A DNA stretch of 64,000 nucleotides from RUG14515 sp045117995 (GTDB lineage: Bacteria; Bacillota_I; Bacilli_A; RFN20; CAG-826): assembly GCA_045117995.1 (NCBI GenBank), contig JBGUOH010000009.1, forward strand, positions 310,001 through 374,000, given 5' to 3'. Shown here piece by piece: positions 57,556-64,000 of the stretch. The position numbers were made by a program, and so were the translations under genes. Below the pieces are notes generated by a model. The model worked only from the letters and a program-made list of their open reading frames with translations. It was not told the DNA's origin and did not search any database. The first letter of the stretch is position 1. Every line of letters starts with the position of its first letter.

Positions 57556-58455
57556 TTAATATAAGCCGGCTTTGTATTCGCCTTTATCCACTAATTCTTT
57601 TAAGGCTTTAACAACACCTGGTTTGTCTTCTTTATAAGTGACACCAAACCACACCGATGGAGTGGATAATAAGCGCACGGTCGCCTTATTTTCATGAACT
57701 AATTCATCAACCACTGTCGGAATTAAGAATTCTGATTTAGGAACATTGATATTATCTTTTAACCAAAGTGGGAACTTTTCACCTAAAGCAGGAATGAGAT
57801 CCTTATTGAAGCAGAATAAGTTCATAGACACTAATTGATTTGGTTCAGTTTCAAAGACTGGAGAGCCATCTAAAGGTTCGCAAACAACTTTGTTGCCCTT
57901 CGCATAGATGCTGGATTCAATAAGCTTTTCTAAACAACCGTTTGCGTCCTTAAAGGCTACACCTCTTTTAACCGCGCCATTTTCGGTCATTGTGTTCTTA
58001 GCTTCGAAGGCAACGATGGCATATTTGCCTTTGCTATCTTTTGGTAAAGAAGCTAAATATTTGTAAGCAACTTCATATGTTTCTTTACCATAGAAATCAT
58101 CACCGTTAATGACGATAAAATCTTCCTTAATCAATCCACGTGCCGCGTAAATTGCATGAGCGGTGCCCCATGGTTTCTCTCTTCCTTCTGGACATTTGAA
58201 GCCTTCTGGAAGGTCGTTTAAATCTTGGAAAGCGTACTCAACTTTAATAATCTTTTCCGCTCTTTTGCCAATTGTATCTCTGAATGCTTCATAGAAATCT
58301 TTTTTGATAATGAAGACGACAGAACTGAAACCTGCACGCTTAGCGTCATAAATGGAATAGTCTAATAAAAAGTTATTATACTCATCCATTGGTTCCATTT
58401 GTTTGAGGCCACCAAAACGGCTACCCATGCCTGCGGCCATAATAACTAGTTGCAT
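57556..58455 (-). CDS. Sugar nucleotidyltransferase (NTP_transferase family)
   Basis: 299 residues. Starts VIMAAGMGSRFGGLKQMEPMDEYNNFLLDY, the phosphate-binding loop of glucose-1-phosphate nucleotidyltransferases, then GTAHAIYAA and VINGDDFYGKETY (the Asp pair for the metal). Probably activates a hexose 1-phosphate with UTP or another NTP; it is not a standard GalU (which begins differently and carries an SGxGTR-type loop). Last gene of the operon, behind a ROK kinase, which could provide the hexose phosphate. GGGAG site. Confidence 0.82.
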   Translation of the reverse strand: MQLVIMAAGMGSRFGGLKQMEPMDEYNNFLLDYSIYDAKRAGFSSVVFIIKKDFYEAFRDTIGKRAEKIIKVEYAFQDLNDLPEGFKCPEGREKPWGTAHAIYAARGLIKEDFIVINGDDFYGKETYEVAYKYLASLPKDSKGKYAIVAFEAKNTMTENGAVKRGVAFKDANGCLEKLIESSIYAKGNKVVCEPLDGSPVFETEPNQLVSMNLFCFNKDLIPALGEKFPLWLKDNINVPKSEFLIPTVVDELVHENKATVRLLSTPSVWFGVTYKEDKPGVVKALKELVDKGEYKAGLY

Positions 58456-58473
58456 AATGTAAAACTCCCTTGT

Positions 58474-59418
58474 TTATTTAAAAAATAACGCTGCAGCACC
58501 AATCTTGCCGGAATCATATCCTAATTCCGCTGGAACAACCTTCACTGCTGGTGTTGCTTTATATCCATAAAAACGTTCTTCGATATATTTGTTTAATGGA
58601 TCAAATAGTGGTTTACCCGCATTAGCGATACCACCAGAAAGAACAACAACATTTGGTCTGAAGATGTTGCAGAAATTTAATATACCTTCACCAAGATACT
58701 TGATGTAGTTATCTAATACTTGTTGCGCACTCTTATCGCCTCTTGAGGCGGCTTCGAAGACAACCTTACCACCCACTAGTTCAATTTCAGGTGATACTTG
58801 CCACATAAGTGAGCGCTTATTGCCATACATGGCTTTTTTAGTTTCTCTAATTAAAGCGGTGGCAGAAGCATAAGCTTCTAAACAACCTTTTCTACCACAT
58901 GAACATGGTTCACCATCAACTTGAATAACAGTGTGGCCAAGTTCACCGCCTTTACCTTCATTACCTTCATAAAGCTTACCATTGATGATGATACCACCAC
59001 CAACGCCTGTACCTAATGTGAGCATAATGACGGTTTCATAGGCCTTACCCGCACCAAACTTCGCTTCGCCTAATGCGGCAGCGTTCGCGTCATTGGTTAA
59101 ACGCACTGGATAAGGTAAGATTTTTTGCATGATTTTAGCAACTGGTAATTCATTCCAACCTAAGTTATTTGCATAGTTAACAATACCGTTTTCAACATCT
59201 AATGTACCTGGAGAACCGATACCTATACCGGCTATTTTTCCTTCTAAGTGTTGAGAAGCGATATAATCTCTTACTAATTCTGCGAGCTGTCTAATGGTTT
59301 TTTCACCAGGTTCGCCTTTAACAAAAGGCATGGAAAATTTGTCATAGACACGGCCATTAGAATCAACCGCCGCACCTTTAATTGACATACCACCAATATC
59401 AATACCAATTGCAATCAT
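58474..59418 (-). CDS. ROK family sugar kinase, probable glucokinase
   Basis: 314 residues. Phosphate 1 motif GIDIGGMSIKGAAVD, TNDANAAALGEAKFGAG with the catalytic Asp, LGTGVGGGIIING, and the ROK zinc motif CSCGRKGCLEAYAS after ELGHT. Phosphorylates glucose or a related hexose with ATP. Nine bp behind the small beta-repeat gene, 18 bp before the nucleotidyltransferase. Length and motif spacing fit GlcK. Confidence 0.9.
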   Translation of the reverse strand: MIAIGIDIGGMSIKGAAVDSNGRVYDKFSMPFVKGEPGEKTIRQLAELVRDYIASQHLEGKIAGIGIGSPGTLDVENGIVNYANNLGWNELPVAKIMQKILPYPVRLTNDANAAALGEAKFGAGKAYETVIMLTLGTGVGGGIIINGKLYEGNEGKGGELGHTVIQVDGEPCSCGRKGCLEAYASATALIRETKKAMYGNKRSLMWQVSPEIELVGGKVVFEAASRGDKSAQQVLDNYIKYLGEGILNFCNIFRPNVVVLSGGIANAGKPLFDPLNKYIEERFYGYKATPAVKVVPAELGYDSGKIGAAALFFK

Positions 59419-59427
59419 ACTATTTAC

Positions 59428-59673
59428 CTAAAACTTAATATCGTAGAAGACAAAGTTATTATCGTTATCGATATAACCGACTTCTTTATCTTTGATAATG
59501 ATGTAACCATCATCATCGACATAGCCGAGCTTTTTAGTACCAAAAGAGATTTCACCTTCTGGAGTGATATCTGCGAACTTTTGACGATTGATGAAAATGC
59601 CTTGGCGGTCAATATATCCCACCATTCTTTCACCAACGAAAACGTTCTTACCAAAACTCTCGACAATTTGCAT
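59428..59673 (-). CDS. Small beta-repeat protein (4-fold beta-flower-like)
   Basis: 81 residues from ATG 59673 (AAAGGTAA about 8 bp upstream). Four short repeats of the pattern [VL]GY[IV]D..G.I[FI]: VGYIDRQGIFI, LGYVDDDGYIII, VGYIDNDNNFVF, plus a weaker first one. Looks like the small 'beta-flower' proteins of Firmicutes; function unknown. 1 bp behind the glmU-like gene. Confidence 0.7.
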   Translation of the reverse strand: MQIVESFGKNVFVGERMVGYIDRQGIFINRQKFADITPEGEISFGTKKLGYVDDDGYIIIKDKEVGYIDNDNNFVFYDIKF

Positions 59674-59674
59674 A

Positions 59675-60691
59675 TTATTTACCTTTCTTTTCCACAAAAG
59701 GACCGACTTTTGCGGAGTTTTCGACCTTAACACCGTCTAAATTGGAAGAGATAATTTCTGCATCATTACCCACTTCAACATTGTTAAGATAGGTGTTTGG
59801 ACCGATAGAGCAAGCTTCACCAATTTTGGACTTACCTAAAATGGTTGTGTTGCTTCTAATCACGGTATCTTGACCAATCTCAACGTCTGGCGAGATATAC
59901 GCCGAATCGATATCTTCAATAGAAACACCGGAATACATTAATCTCTGATTAATTCTTCTACGCATAATCTTAGCCGCGTACGCTAATTGGACACGATTGT
60001 TAATGCTGTAGACTTCTTTCATTTCTTCGGCAACGAAGACACCAACATGATAGTTATCTTGGATGAATAATTGGACTAATTCGGATAAGTAGAATAAGTG
60101 ACGATTATTATCGACGGATAATCTTTCAATGTATTTGAATAACAATTCGTTATCAATGATACAGATACCAGTGTTAACTTCGTTAATTTCATATTCAGCG
60201 AATGTGCAATCGCTTTCTTCTCTAATCGCTAAGATGCGGTTGGATTTATCTTCACGTAAGATACGTCCATAACCTTTTGGATTATCTAAAACAGCAGAAA
60301 CAACAGTCATGTCATATCTATTCTTTTCATGAATGTGGAAGATTTGACGTAATGTTTCTGTTTCTACTAATGGGGTATCACCATAGATAACTAATGTTTG
60401 ACCTGGTTTACCTTCAAGGAATGGTTTTGCTTGTAAAACAGCGTGACCTGTACCTAATAATCTCTTTTGCCAAACGACATCTGATTCTTTTTCAACGAGT
60501 GATTTGGTTAATTCACCGCCAAAGCCCACAACAGTAACAATTTCTTGTGGATCGAGTGGTTTCACCGCGTCGATGACATAGTTAATAATTGGTTTACCTA
60601 AAATTGGATAAGAAACCTTTGAGTGCTCTGGGTCACGGGAATTCATTCCTGTGCCTTTGCCAGCCGCTAGTACGACTACGTATTTGTTCAT
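59675..60691 (-). CDS. GlmU-like UDP-GlcNAc pyrophosphorylase, acetyltransferase part truncated
   Basis: 338 residues (GlmU is about 455). N-terminal uridylyltransferase domain: LAAGKGTGMNSRDPEHSKVS, LLGTGHAVLQA, YGDTPLV, ALDNPKGYGRI-like segment and NTGICI. The left-handed beta-helix then begins (GQDTVIRSNTTILGKSKIG) but stops at GPFVEKKGK, before the acetyl-CoA active site with its RPG and NFVE..KS segments. The conserved loop GTRM reads GTGM, losing an Arg known to matter in E. coli GlmU, and the loop has a 3-residue insert. Gene order fits glmU in Bacilli. GGAGG site; 39 bp behind ispE. Confidence 0.8.
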   Translation of the reverse strand: MNKYVVVLAAGKGTGMNSRDPEHSKVSYPILGKPIINYVIDAVKPLDPQEIVTVVGFGGELTKSLVEKESDVVWQKRLLGTGHAVLQAKPFLEGKPGQTLVIYGDTPLVETETLRQIFHIHEKNRYDMTVVSAVLDNPKGYGRILREDKSNRILAIREESDCTFAEYEINEVNTGICIIDNELLFKYIERLSVDNNRHLFYLSELVQLFIQDNYHVGVFVAEEMKEVYSINNRVQLAYAAKIMRRRINQRLMYSGVSIEDIDSAYISPDVEIGQDTVIRSNTTILGKSKIGEACSIGPNTYLNNVEVGNDAEIISSNLDGVKVENSAKVGPFVEKKGK

Positions 60692-60730
60692 AAAAGAACC
60701 TCCATTATATGTATGTAAGATACGTAAAAT

Positions 60731-61585
60731 TTATTTTAATACACGGGCCAATTCGACCTGGTATTTGTTATCAAATTGTTTTAAAACTCTTTGAAGAAGT
60801 TTTTTATCAGTGCTTAAAGCAAAAACAGCGGAACCTGAACCTGTTTGTTGGACAATTTTAAGGCCACAATCACGTAATTCATCGATGATGGTTTGGATTT
60901 GTGGAACTAAAGAGATAGCAGGAGCTTGCAAAGCGTTGCCCATGCTAGCCGCTAATAAATCATCATCGCCTTCTTTTAATGCTTTAATGACGTTTTCAAC
61001 GTTGCATACTGGTAAATCCATAGAATCTGCAGTTGCATAAACTTCTCTAGTGGAGCAACCAGCTTCTGGTTTAACAATAAGCACGTAGTAATTATTTTTA
61101 ATTTCAATTGGTTCGAGAATCTCACCAAGACCTCTACATCTAGCAGGTTTGCATTTAACAAAGAATGGGATATCACAACCTAATGTTTTACCGATTTCCA
61201 TCAATTCTTCATCACTAGCGCCTAACGATAACATTTCGTTAACCGCTCTTAAAGCACAGGCAGCGTTAGATGAACCACCGCCTAAACCCGCTTGGATTGG
61301 AATAACTTTATGGATAAGAATTCTGAACTTTTCATCAAAGTGATAGATGCTACGCAATTTATCAATAGAGAATGTGGCTAAGTTGTAGTTGAATGAACCG
61401 ATGGAAAAATCATCAACAGTAACAAAGTTATCTGGAGATTTCTTAAGCAAATCCACTACTAAAGAATCGTGTAAAGAAATAGGAACCATTACCATGTCTA
61501 ATTCATGGTAACCATCTTTACGCTTTCCTGTAATATTTAAGCAAAGATTGATTTTTGCGTAGCTACGAATGTGTAAACTTTTCAT
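60731..61585 (-). CDS. ispE: 4-diphosphocytidyl-2-C-methyl-D-erythritol kinase
   Basis: 284 residues from ATG 61585 (a TTG 6 bases earlier is in frame). GHMP kinase of the MEP isoprenoid pathway. Motifs: SYAKINLCLNITGKRKDGYHELDMVM, the ATP loop IPIQAGLGGGSSNAACALRA, and QQTGSGSAVFAL near the end. No clear ribosome site, so translation may be coupled to rsmA 48 bp upstream. Shows that isoprenoids are made through MEP, not mevalonate. Confidence 0.94.
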   Translation of the reverse strand: MKSLHIRSYAKINLCLNITGKRKDGYHELDMVMVPISLHDSLVVDLLKKSPDNFVTVDDFSIGSFNYNLATFSIDKLRSIYHFDEKFRILIHKVIPIQAGLGGGSSNAACALRAVNEMLSLGASDEELMEIGKTLGCDIPFFVKCKPARCRGLGEILEPIEIKNNYYVLIVKPEAGCSTREVYATADSMDLPVCNVENVIKALKEGDDDLLAASMGNALQAPAISLVPQIQTIIDELRDCGLKIVQQTGSGSAVFALSTDKKLLQRVLKQFDNKYQVELARVLK

Positions 61586-61633
61586 CTTCAATTTAATTGT
61601 AACACTTTAAAAAATATTTTTAAGGGGGACTTA

Positions 61634-62443
61634 TTACTTTTGTAGATACTTGAAAATAGTTAAGTATGTTTCTGGTGATAAGTCTTCCGGACGAGATAAA
61701 GGATTAATCTCGAGGTCGGAACATAATTTTGCCACAAGTTCTTTGTCTCTTAAAGTATTAACTAAGTTATTTTGAATTGTTTTGCGTCTATTTAGAAATA
61801 ACGATTTCGCTAATTTGAACGCTCCAATAGCGTCTTCTCTATTTTTGTTTTCATCAATAGTGATAGCGAACACTACTGAACTACATTTAGGTGCTGGATA
61901 GAATGAGCCCGCTTTAACAACAAATAGTTTTTCAATGGATCCAAGTAAGTGAAGCAGCACAGAAACTGGACCATATTCCTTACCTTTCACATCATAGAAA
62001 CGATTAAGCGCTTCATTTTGAATCATGAAGACCATTCTTTTCGCCGATACAGTGTTCGTTAAAAAGAATTGGATTGTTTCAGTTGTAATGTTGTAGGGTA
62101 AATTACCAATAATTTTATTGTATTTAGAAACATCATGTTTTCTAATGTCATTTTCAACGATTTGGATATTAGGAAATTCTTGATAAACCACTCGTAAAAA
62201 ATTAACCATTCTAGGATCAATGTCCACCGCATCATATTTCGCGTTACTTAAGCTAATAAAATGCGTTAAAGAGCCAAGGCCCGGACCGACTTCTAAAACA
62301 CTATCGTTTTCAGTAATGCTCAAAGCGGAAACTATCTTCTCACAGATACTTGGTTCTACAAGAAAATTTTGTCCATAATCCTTATCAGGTCTTAAGGAAG
62401 CTTTGGTAACTATTTCATTGATGTTAGAGCGATTAATTTCCAT
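61634..62443 (-). CDS. rsmA: 16S rRNA dimethyladenosine transferase
   Basis: 269 residues. Methylates A1518/A1519 of 16S rRNA (KsgA). Motifs: KDYGQNFLVEPSICEKIV, SAM motif VLEVGPGLGSLTHFI, IIGNLPYNITT (NLPY catalytic), FYPAPKCSSVVFAI. Overlaps the end of rnmV by 11 bp, the usual partner in Bacilli. Confidence 0.96.
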   Translation of the reverse strand: MEINRSNINEIVTKASLRPDKDYGQNFLVEPSICEKIVSALSITENDSVLEVGPGLGSLTHFISLSNAKYDAVDIDPRMVNFLRVVYQEFPNIQIVENDIRKHDVSKYNKIIGNLPYNITTETIQFFLTNTVSAKRMVFMIQNEALNRFYDVKGKEYGPVSVLLHLLGSIEKLFVVKAGSFYPAPKCSSVVFAITIDENKNREDAIGAFKLAKSLFLNRRKTIQNNLVNTLRDKELVAKLCSDLEINPLSRPEDLSPETYLTIFKYLQK

Positions 62444-62963
62444 GGTTGTATTGATTAACTATATCCTTTAACACTTCTAATTTTACATGAGCATTATTCA
62501 ATCTTTTAAGTAGTTGTTTGTTATTACATGTTCCTAAGTTGAGTTTTTCGCTCACGTATGCCCTCAATTGGCTATTTTCACTAATTTTGAGATCATATAG
62601 GTCAAAAGAGCTGATTTCTGCGTAGTTTTCGGGTTTATTTTCGAAAAATACCTTTAATTTGCAGAGTATTTCGTCAATTTGGCACTCCGCAACACCGTTC
62701 TTTTTGCCCCTAATACACTGCTTTATATCCACTTCAACGTTATGAACCTTATTTAGCATACCGTTCAGCCTATTTCTGATTTGTTGGCCTGCTTCATCAG
62801 GATCAGTCATGATAATTACTTCCTTATCTTTTAAATAAGAAATAAGAGAAGAATCTAATTCATAACCATTGACCACAACGATTTCAGAAGCAATGTAATT
62901 TGAAAGGTAAGAAGCATCTTCTTTTCCTTCCACAACTAAGATGTATTTTAAATACTTTTTCAT
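62433..62963 (-). CDS. rnmV: Ribonuclease M5
   Basis: 176 residues (Bacillus about 186). TOPRIM nuclease that matures 5S rRNA. Motifs: ILVVEGKEDASYL with the catalytic Glu, VIIMTDPDEAGQQIR with the DxD-type Asp pair. Overlaps tatD by 4 bp and rsmA by 11 bp. Confidence 0.93.
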   Translation of the reverse strand: MKKYLKYILVVEGKEDASYLSNYIASEIVVVNGYELDSSLISYLKDKEVIIMTDPDEAGQQIRNRLNGMLNKVHNVEVDIKQCIRGKKNGVAECQIDEILCKLKVFFENKPENYAEISSFDLYDLKISENSQLRAYVSEKLNLGTCNNKQLLKRLNNAHVKLEVLKDIVNQYNHGN

Positions 62964-63730
62964 AAGTTAAAAAGCTTACAAGAATTATCATAAACAACCT
63001 CTAATAAATGCTTCTTGGACATATCTCTAATGCTAGCGATTTCATCTGCAATTAAAATGAGGTTTGAAGGTTCATTTACTGTACCTCTAAGTGGGTGTGG
63101 AGAGAGGTATGGACAATCGGTTTCTAACACTAGTTTTTCTAGCGGTACTTCCGCGGCAACTTCTTTAGGAGTTTTAGCGTTTCTAAAGGTCACTGGACCA
63201 TCTAGCCCAATATACAAACCGAGGTTAATTATATCTTGGATATTTTCCACACTTCCGGAGTAGCAATGCATTACTCCACCGTGTAGAGGTTTGTGATTTT
63301 TTAAGATTTCTAATGTATCTTGGAAGGCTTCACGACTATGAATAGAGATTGGAAGACCAACCTTATTAGCGAACTCTATTTGTTTGATAAAGAATTCTTT
63401 TTGAATTTCACGTTTCTCTGGGTCTTTTTCCCAGTGATAATCTAAGCCGATTTCACCAATACCCACGACTTTTGGGTGAGAGTATAGATTTAAAACTTCT
63501 TCTAATTGTTTTTCATCTACACCTTCTAAATTTTCAGGATGGAAACCCACACAAGCATAAATAAACGGATATTGTTCAGCGATTTTAATCGCTTTCAATG
63601 AACTTTCTTTATCCCAACCGATAACCACCATTTTCTCAATACCTGTTTGTAAGGCACGAGAAATAACATTATCTAAATCTTGATAAAGTTGTTCATCGTT
63701 TAAGTGGCAGTGGGTATCAATTAATTTCAT
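62960..63730 (-). CDS. tatD: TatD family deoxyribonuclease
   Basis: 256 residues. Metal ligands: LIDTHCHLND (His7, His9), IGEIGLDYHW (Glu), ISIHSREAF (His), GVMHCYSGS (His), LETDCPYLSP (Asp). Typical length. Its ATG overlaps the mnmE stop (TAATG). Known members are metal-dependent 3'-5' DNases or quality-control hydrolases. Confidence 0.94.
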   Translation of the reverse strand: MKLIDTHCHLNDEQLYQDLDNVISRALQTGIEKMVVIGWDKESSLKAIKIAEQYPFIYACVGFHPENLEGVDEKQLEEVLNLYSHPKVVGIGEIGLDYHWEKDPEKREIQKEFFIKQIEFANKVGLPISIHSREAFQDTLEILKNHKPLHGGVMHCYSGSVENIQDIINLGLYIGLDGPVTFRNAKTPKEVAAEVPLEKLVLETDCPYLSPHPLRGTVNEPSNLILIADEIASIRDMSKKHLLEVVYDNSCKLFNL

Positions 63731-64000
63731 TACTTACCTACGCAGAAACGTGAGAATATCTCTTTAGCTAAATCTATTTGATTAGCCTCACCTAAGATTT
63801 CTAATATTGCGGTATAAGCTTCTAACAAAGAGACGGAAACTAGATCAATTGTTAAATCATTTTCAGCATCTTGTTTAGCCTTTAATAATGATTCTTTAGC
63901 CTTTCTTAATAAACCAATTTGTCTAGCGTTATTTAAAGCCGGCTTAGAGAACGTTTTTTCATCTAAACCGATTACTTCTTTAATCTTCTTTGTTAGAGGC
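63730..64000 (-). CDS. mnmE: tRNA uridine-5-carboxymethylaminomethyl GTPase MnmE, C-terminal part
   Basis: Last 89 residues; the 5' part is outside the window. The helical C-terminal domain is recognisable (LNNARQIGLLRKAKESLLKA, LVSVSLLEAYTAILEILGEA) and it ends IFSRFCVGK, the C-x-G-K tail whose Cys is essential in MnmE. mnmE usually lies near dnaA, rpmH and rnpA, so oriC is probably close. Confidence 0.95.
   Translation of the reverse strand, partial: PLTKKIKEVIGLDEKTFSKPALNNARQIGLLRKAKESLLKAKQDAENDLTIDLVSVSLLEAYTAILEILGEANQIDLAKEIFSRFCVGK

Noticed and set aside
59424..59666. 80-codon ORF in another frame over the beta-repeat gene
   Set aside because: The overlapping frame (59428-59673) has the ribosome site and an internally repeated protein.
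1..64000. CRISPR arrays, tRNA/rRNA genes, IS elements, prophage or attachment sites
   Set aside because: None seen by eye: no regularly spaced repeats, no cloverleaf-type sequences, no transposase or integrase motifs. Repeats present are the leader and terminator families of the C11 array.

Overview
The window looks like chromosomal DNA of a low-GC Gram-positive bacterium, most likely an uncultured, non-sporulating, fermentative member of the Bacilli close to the Erysipelotrichales or 'Tenericutes-like' lineages. This is inferred from low GC, strong AGGAGG ribosome-binding sites, intrinsic terminators, RNase M5, and the order mnmE-tatD-rnmV-rsmA-ispE-glmU, which resembles the origin-proximal order in Bacilli. 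TGA serves as a stop and tryptophan is TGG, so the code is standard and not the Mycoplasma code. No tRNA, rRNA, CRISPR, IS element or phage gene was seen.

Left part (1-20.5 kb): a pckA plus pyruvate/oxaloacetate carboxyltransferase pair is followed by an accessory block of four tandem paralogous genes. Each encodes a secreted protein of about 930-1010 residues that joins an HEYGH zinc-metallopeptidase-like region to a clostripain-type (C11) cysteine peptidase domain. The four share a promoter geometry (TTG-N3, 16 bp, TAGACT-like), a 190-230 nt structured leader with possible alternative pairing, and related terminators. An isochorismatase-like hydrolase, a large secreted papain-like protein carrying the same promoter motif, and gpmA follow.

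20.6-24 kb (+ strand): Na/Pi cotransporter, CPBP membrane protease, lgt. 24-35.6 kb (- strand): three large GH3 glycosidases in the circularly permuted arrangement (sugar-binding half first), one paired with a lipoprotein carrying a carbohydrate-binding-like module; two carry a Cys/Gly motif, membrane helix and basic tail at the C terminus. 35.7-41 kb: an FAD protein / CofE-like ligase / UPF0371 operon and two small membrane proteins.

41-57.4 kb is dominated by nucleobase and nucleoside salvage: uraA-upp-prs preceded by a leader-peptide attenuator, divergent apt, a guanine-type purine riboswitch controlling a BMP/Nup nucleoside ABC transporter, a large repeat lipoprotein, and a kinase-like/guaA/hpt/xpt/FNT operon in which GuaA lacks its glutaminase half. 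57.5-64 kb is a housekeeping operon reading leftwards from mnmE through tatD, rnmV, rsmA, ispE, a truncated glmU-like gene, a small beta-repeat protein, a ROK sugar kinase and a nucleotidyltransferase; oriC probably lies not far beyond the right edge.

Most notable: (i) the four-copy dual-peptidase array with its shared RNA leader, and (ii) the uraA leader, which has the layout of the E. coli pyrBI attenuator although no PyrR site is visible.
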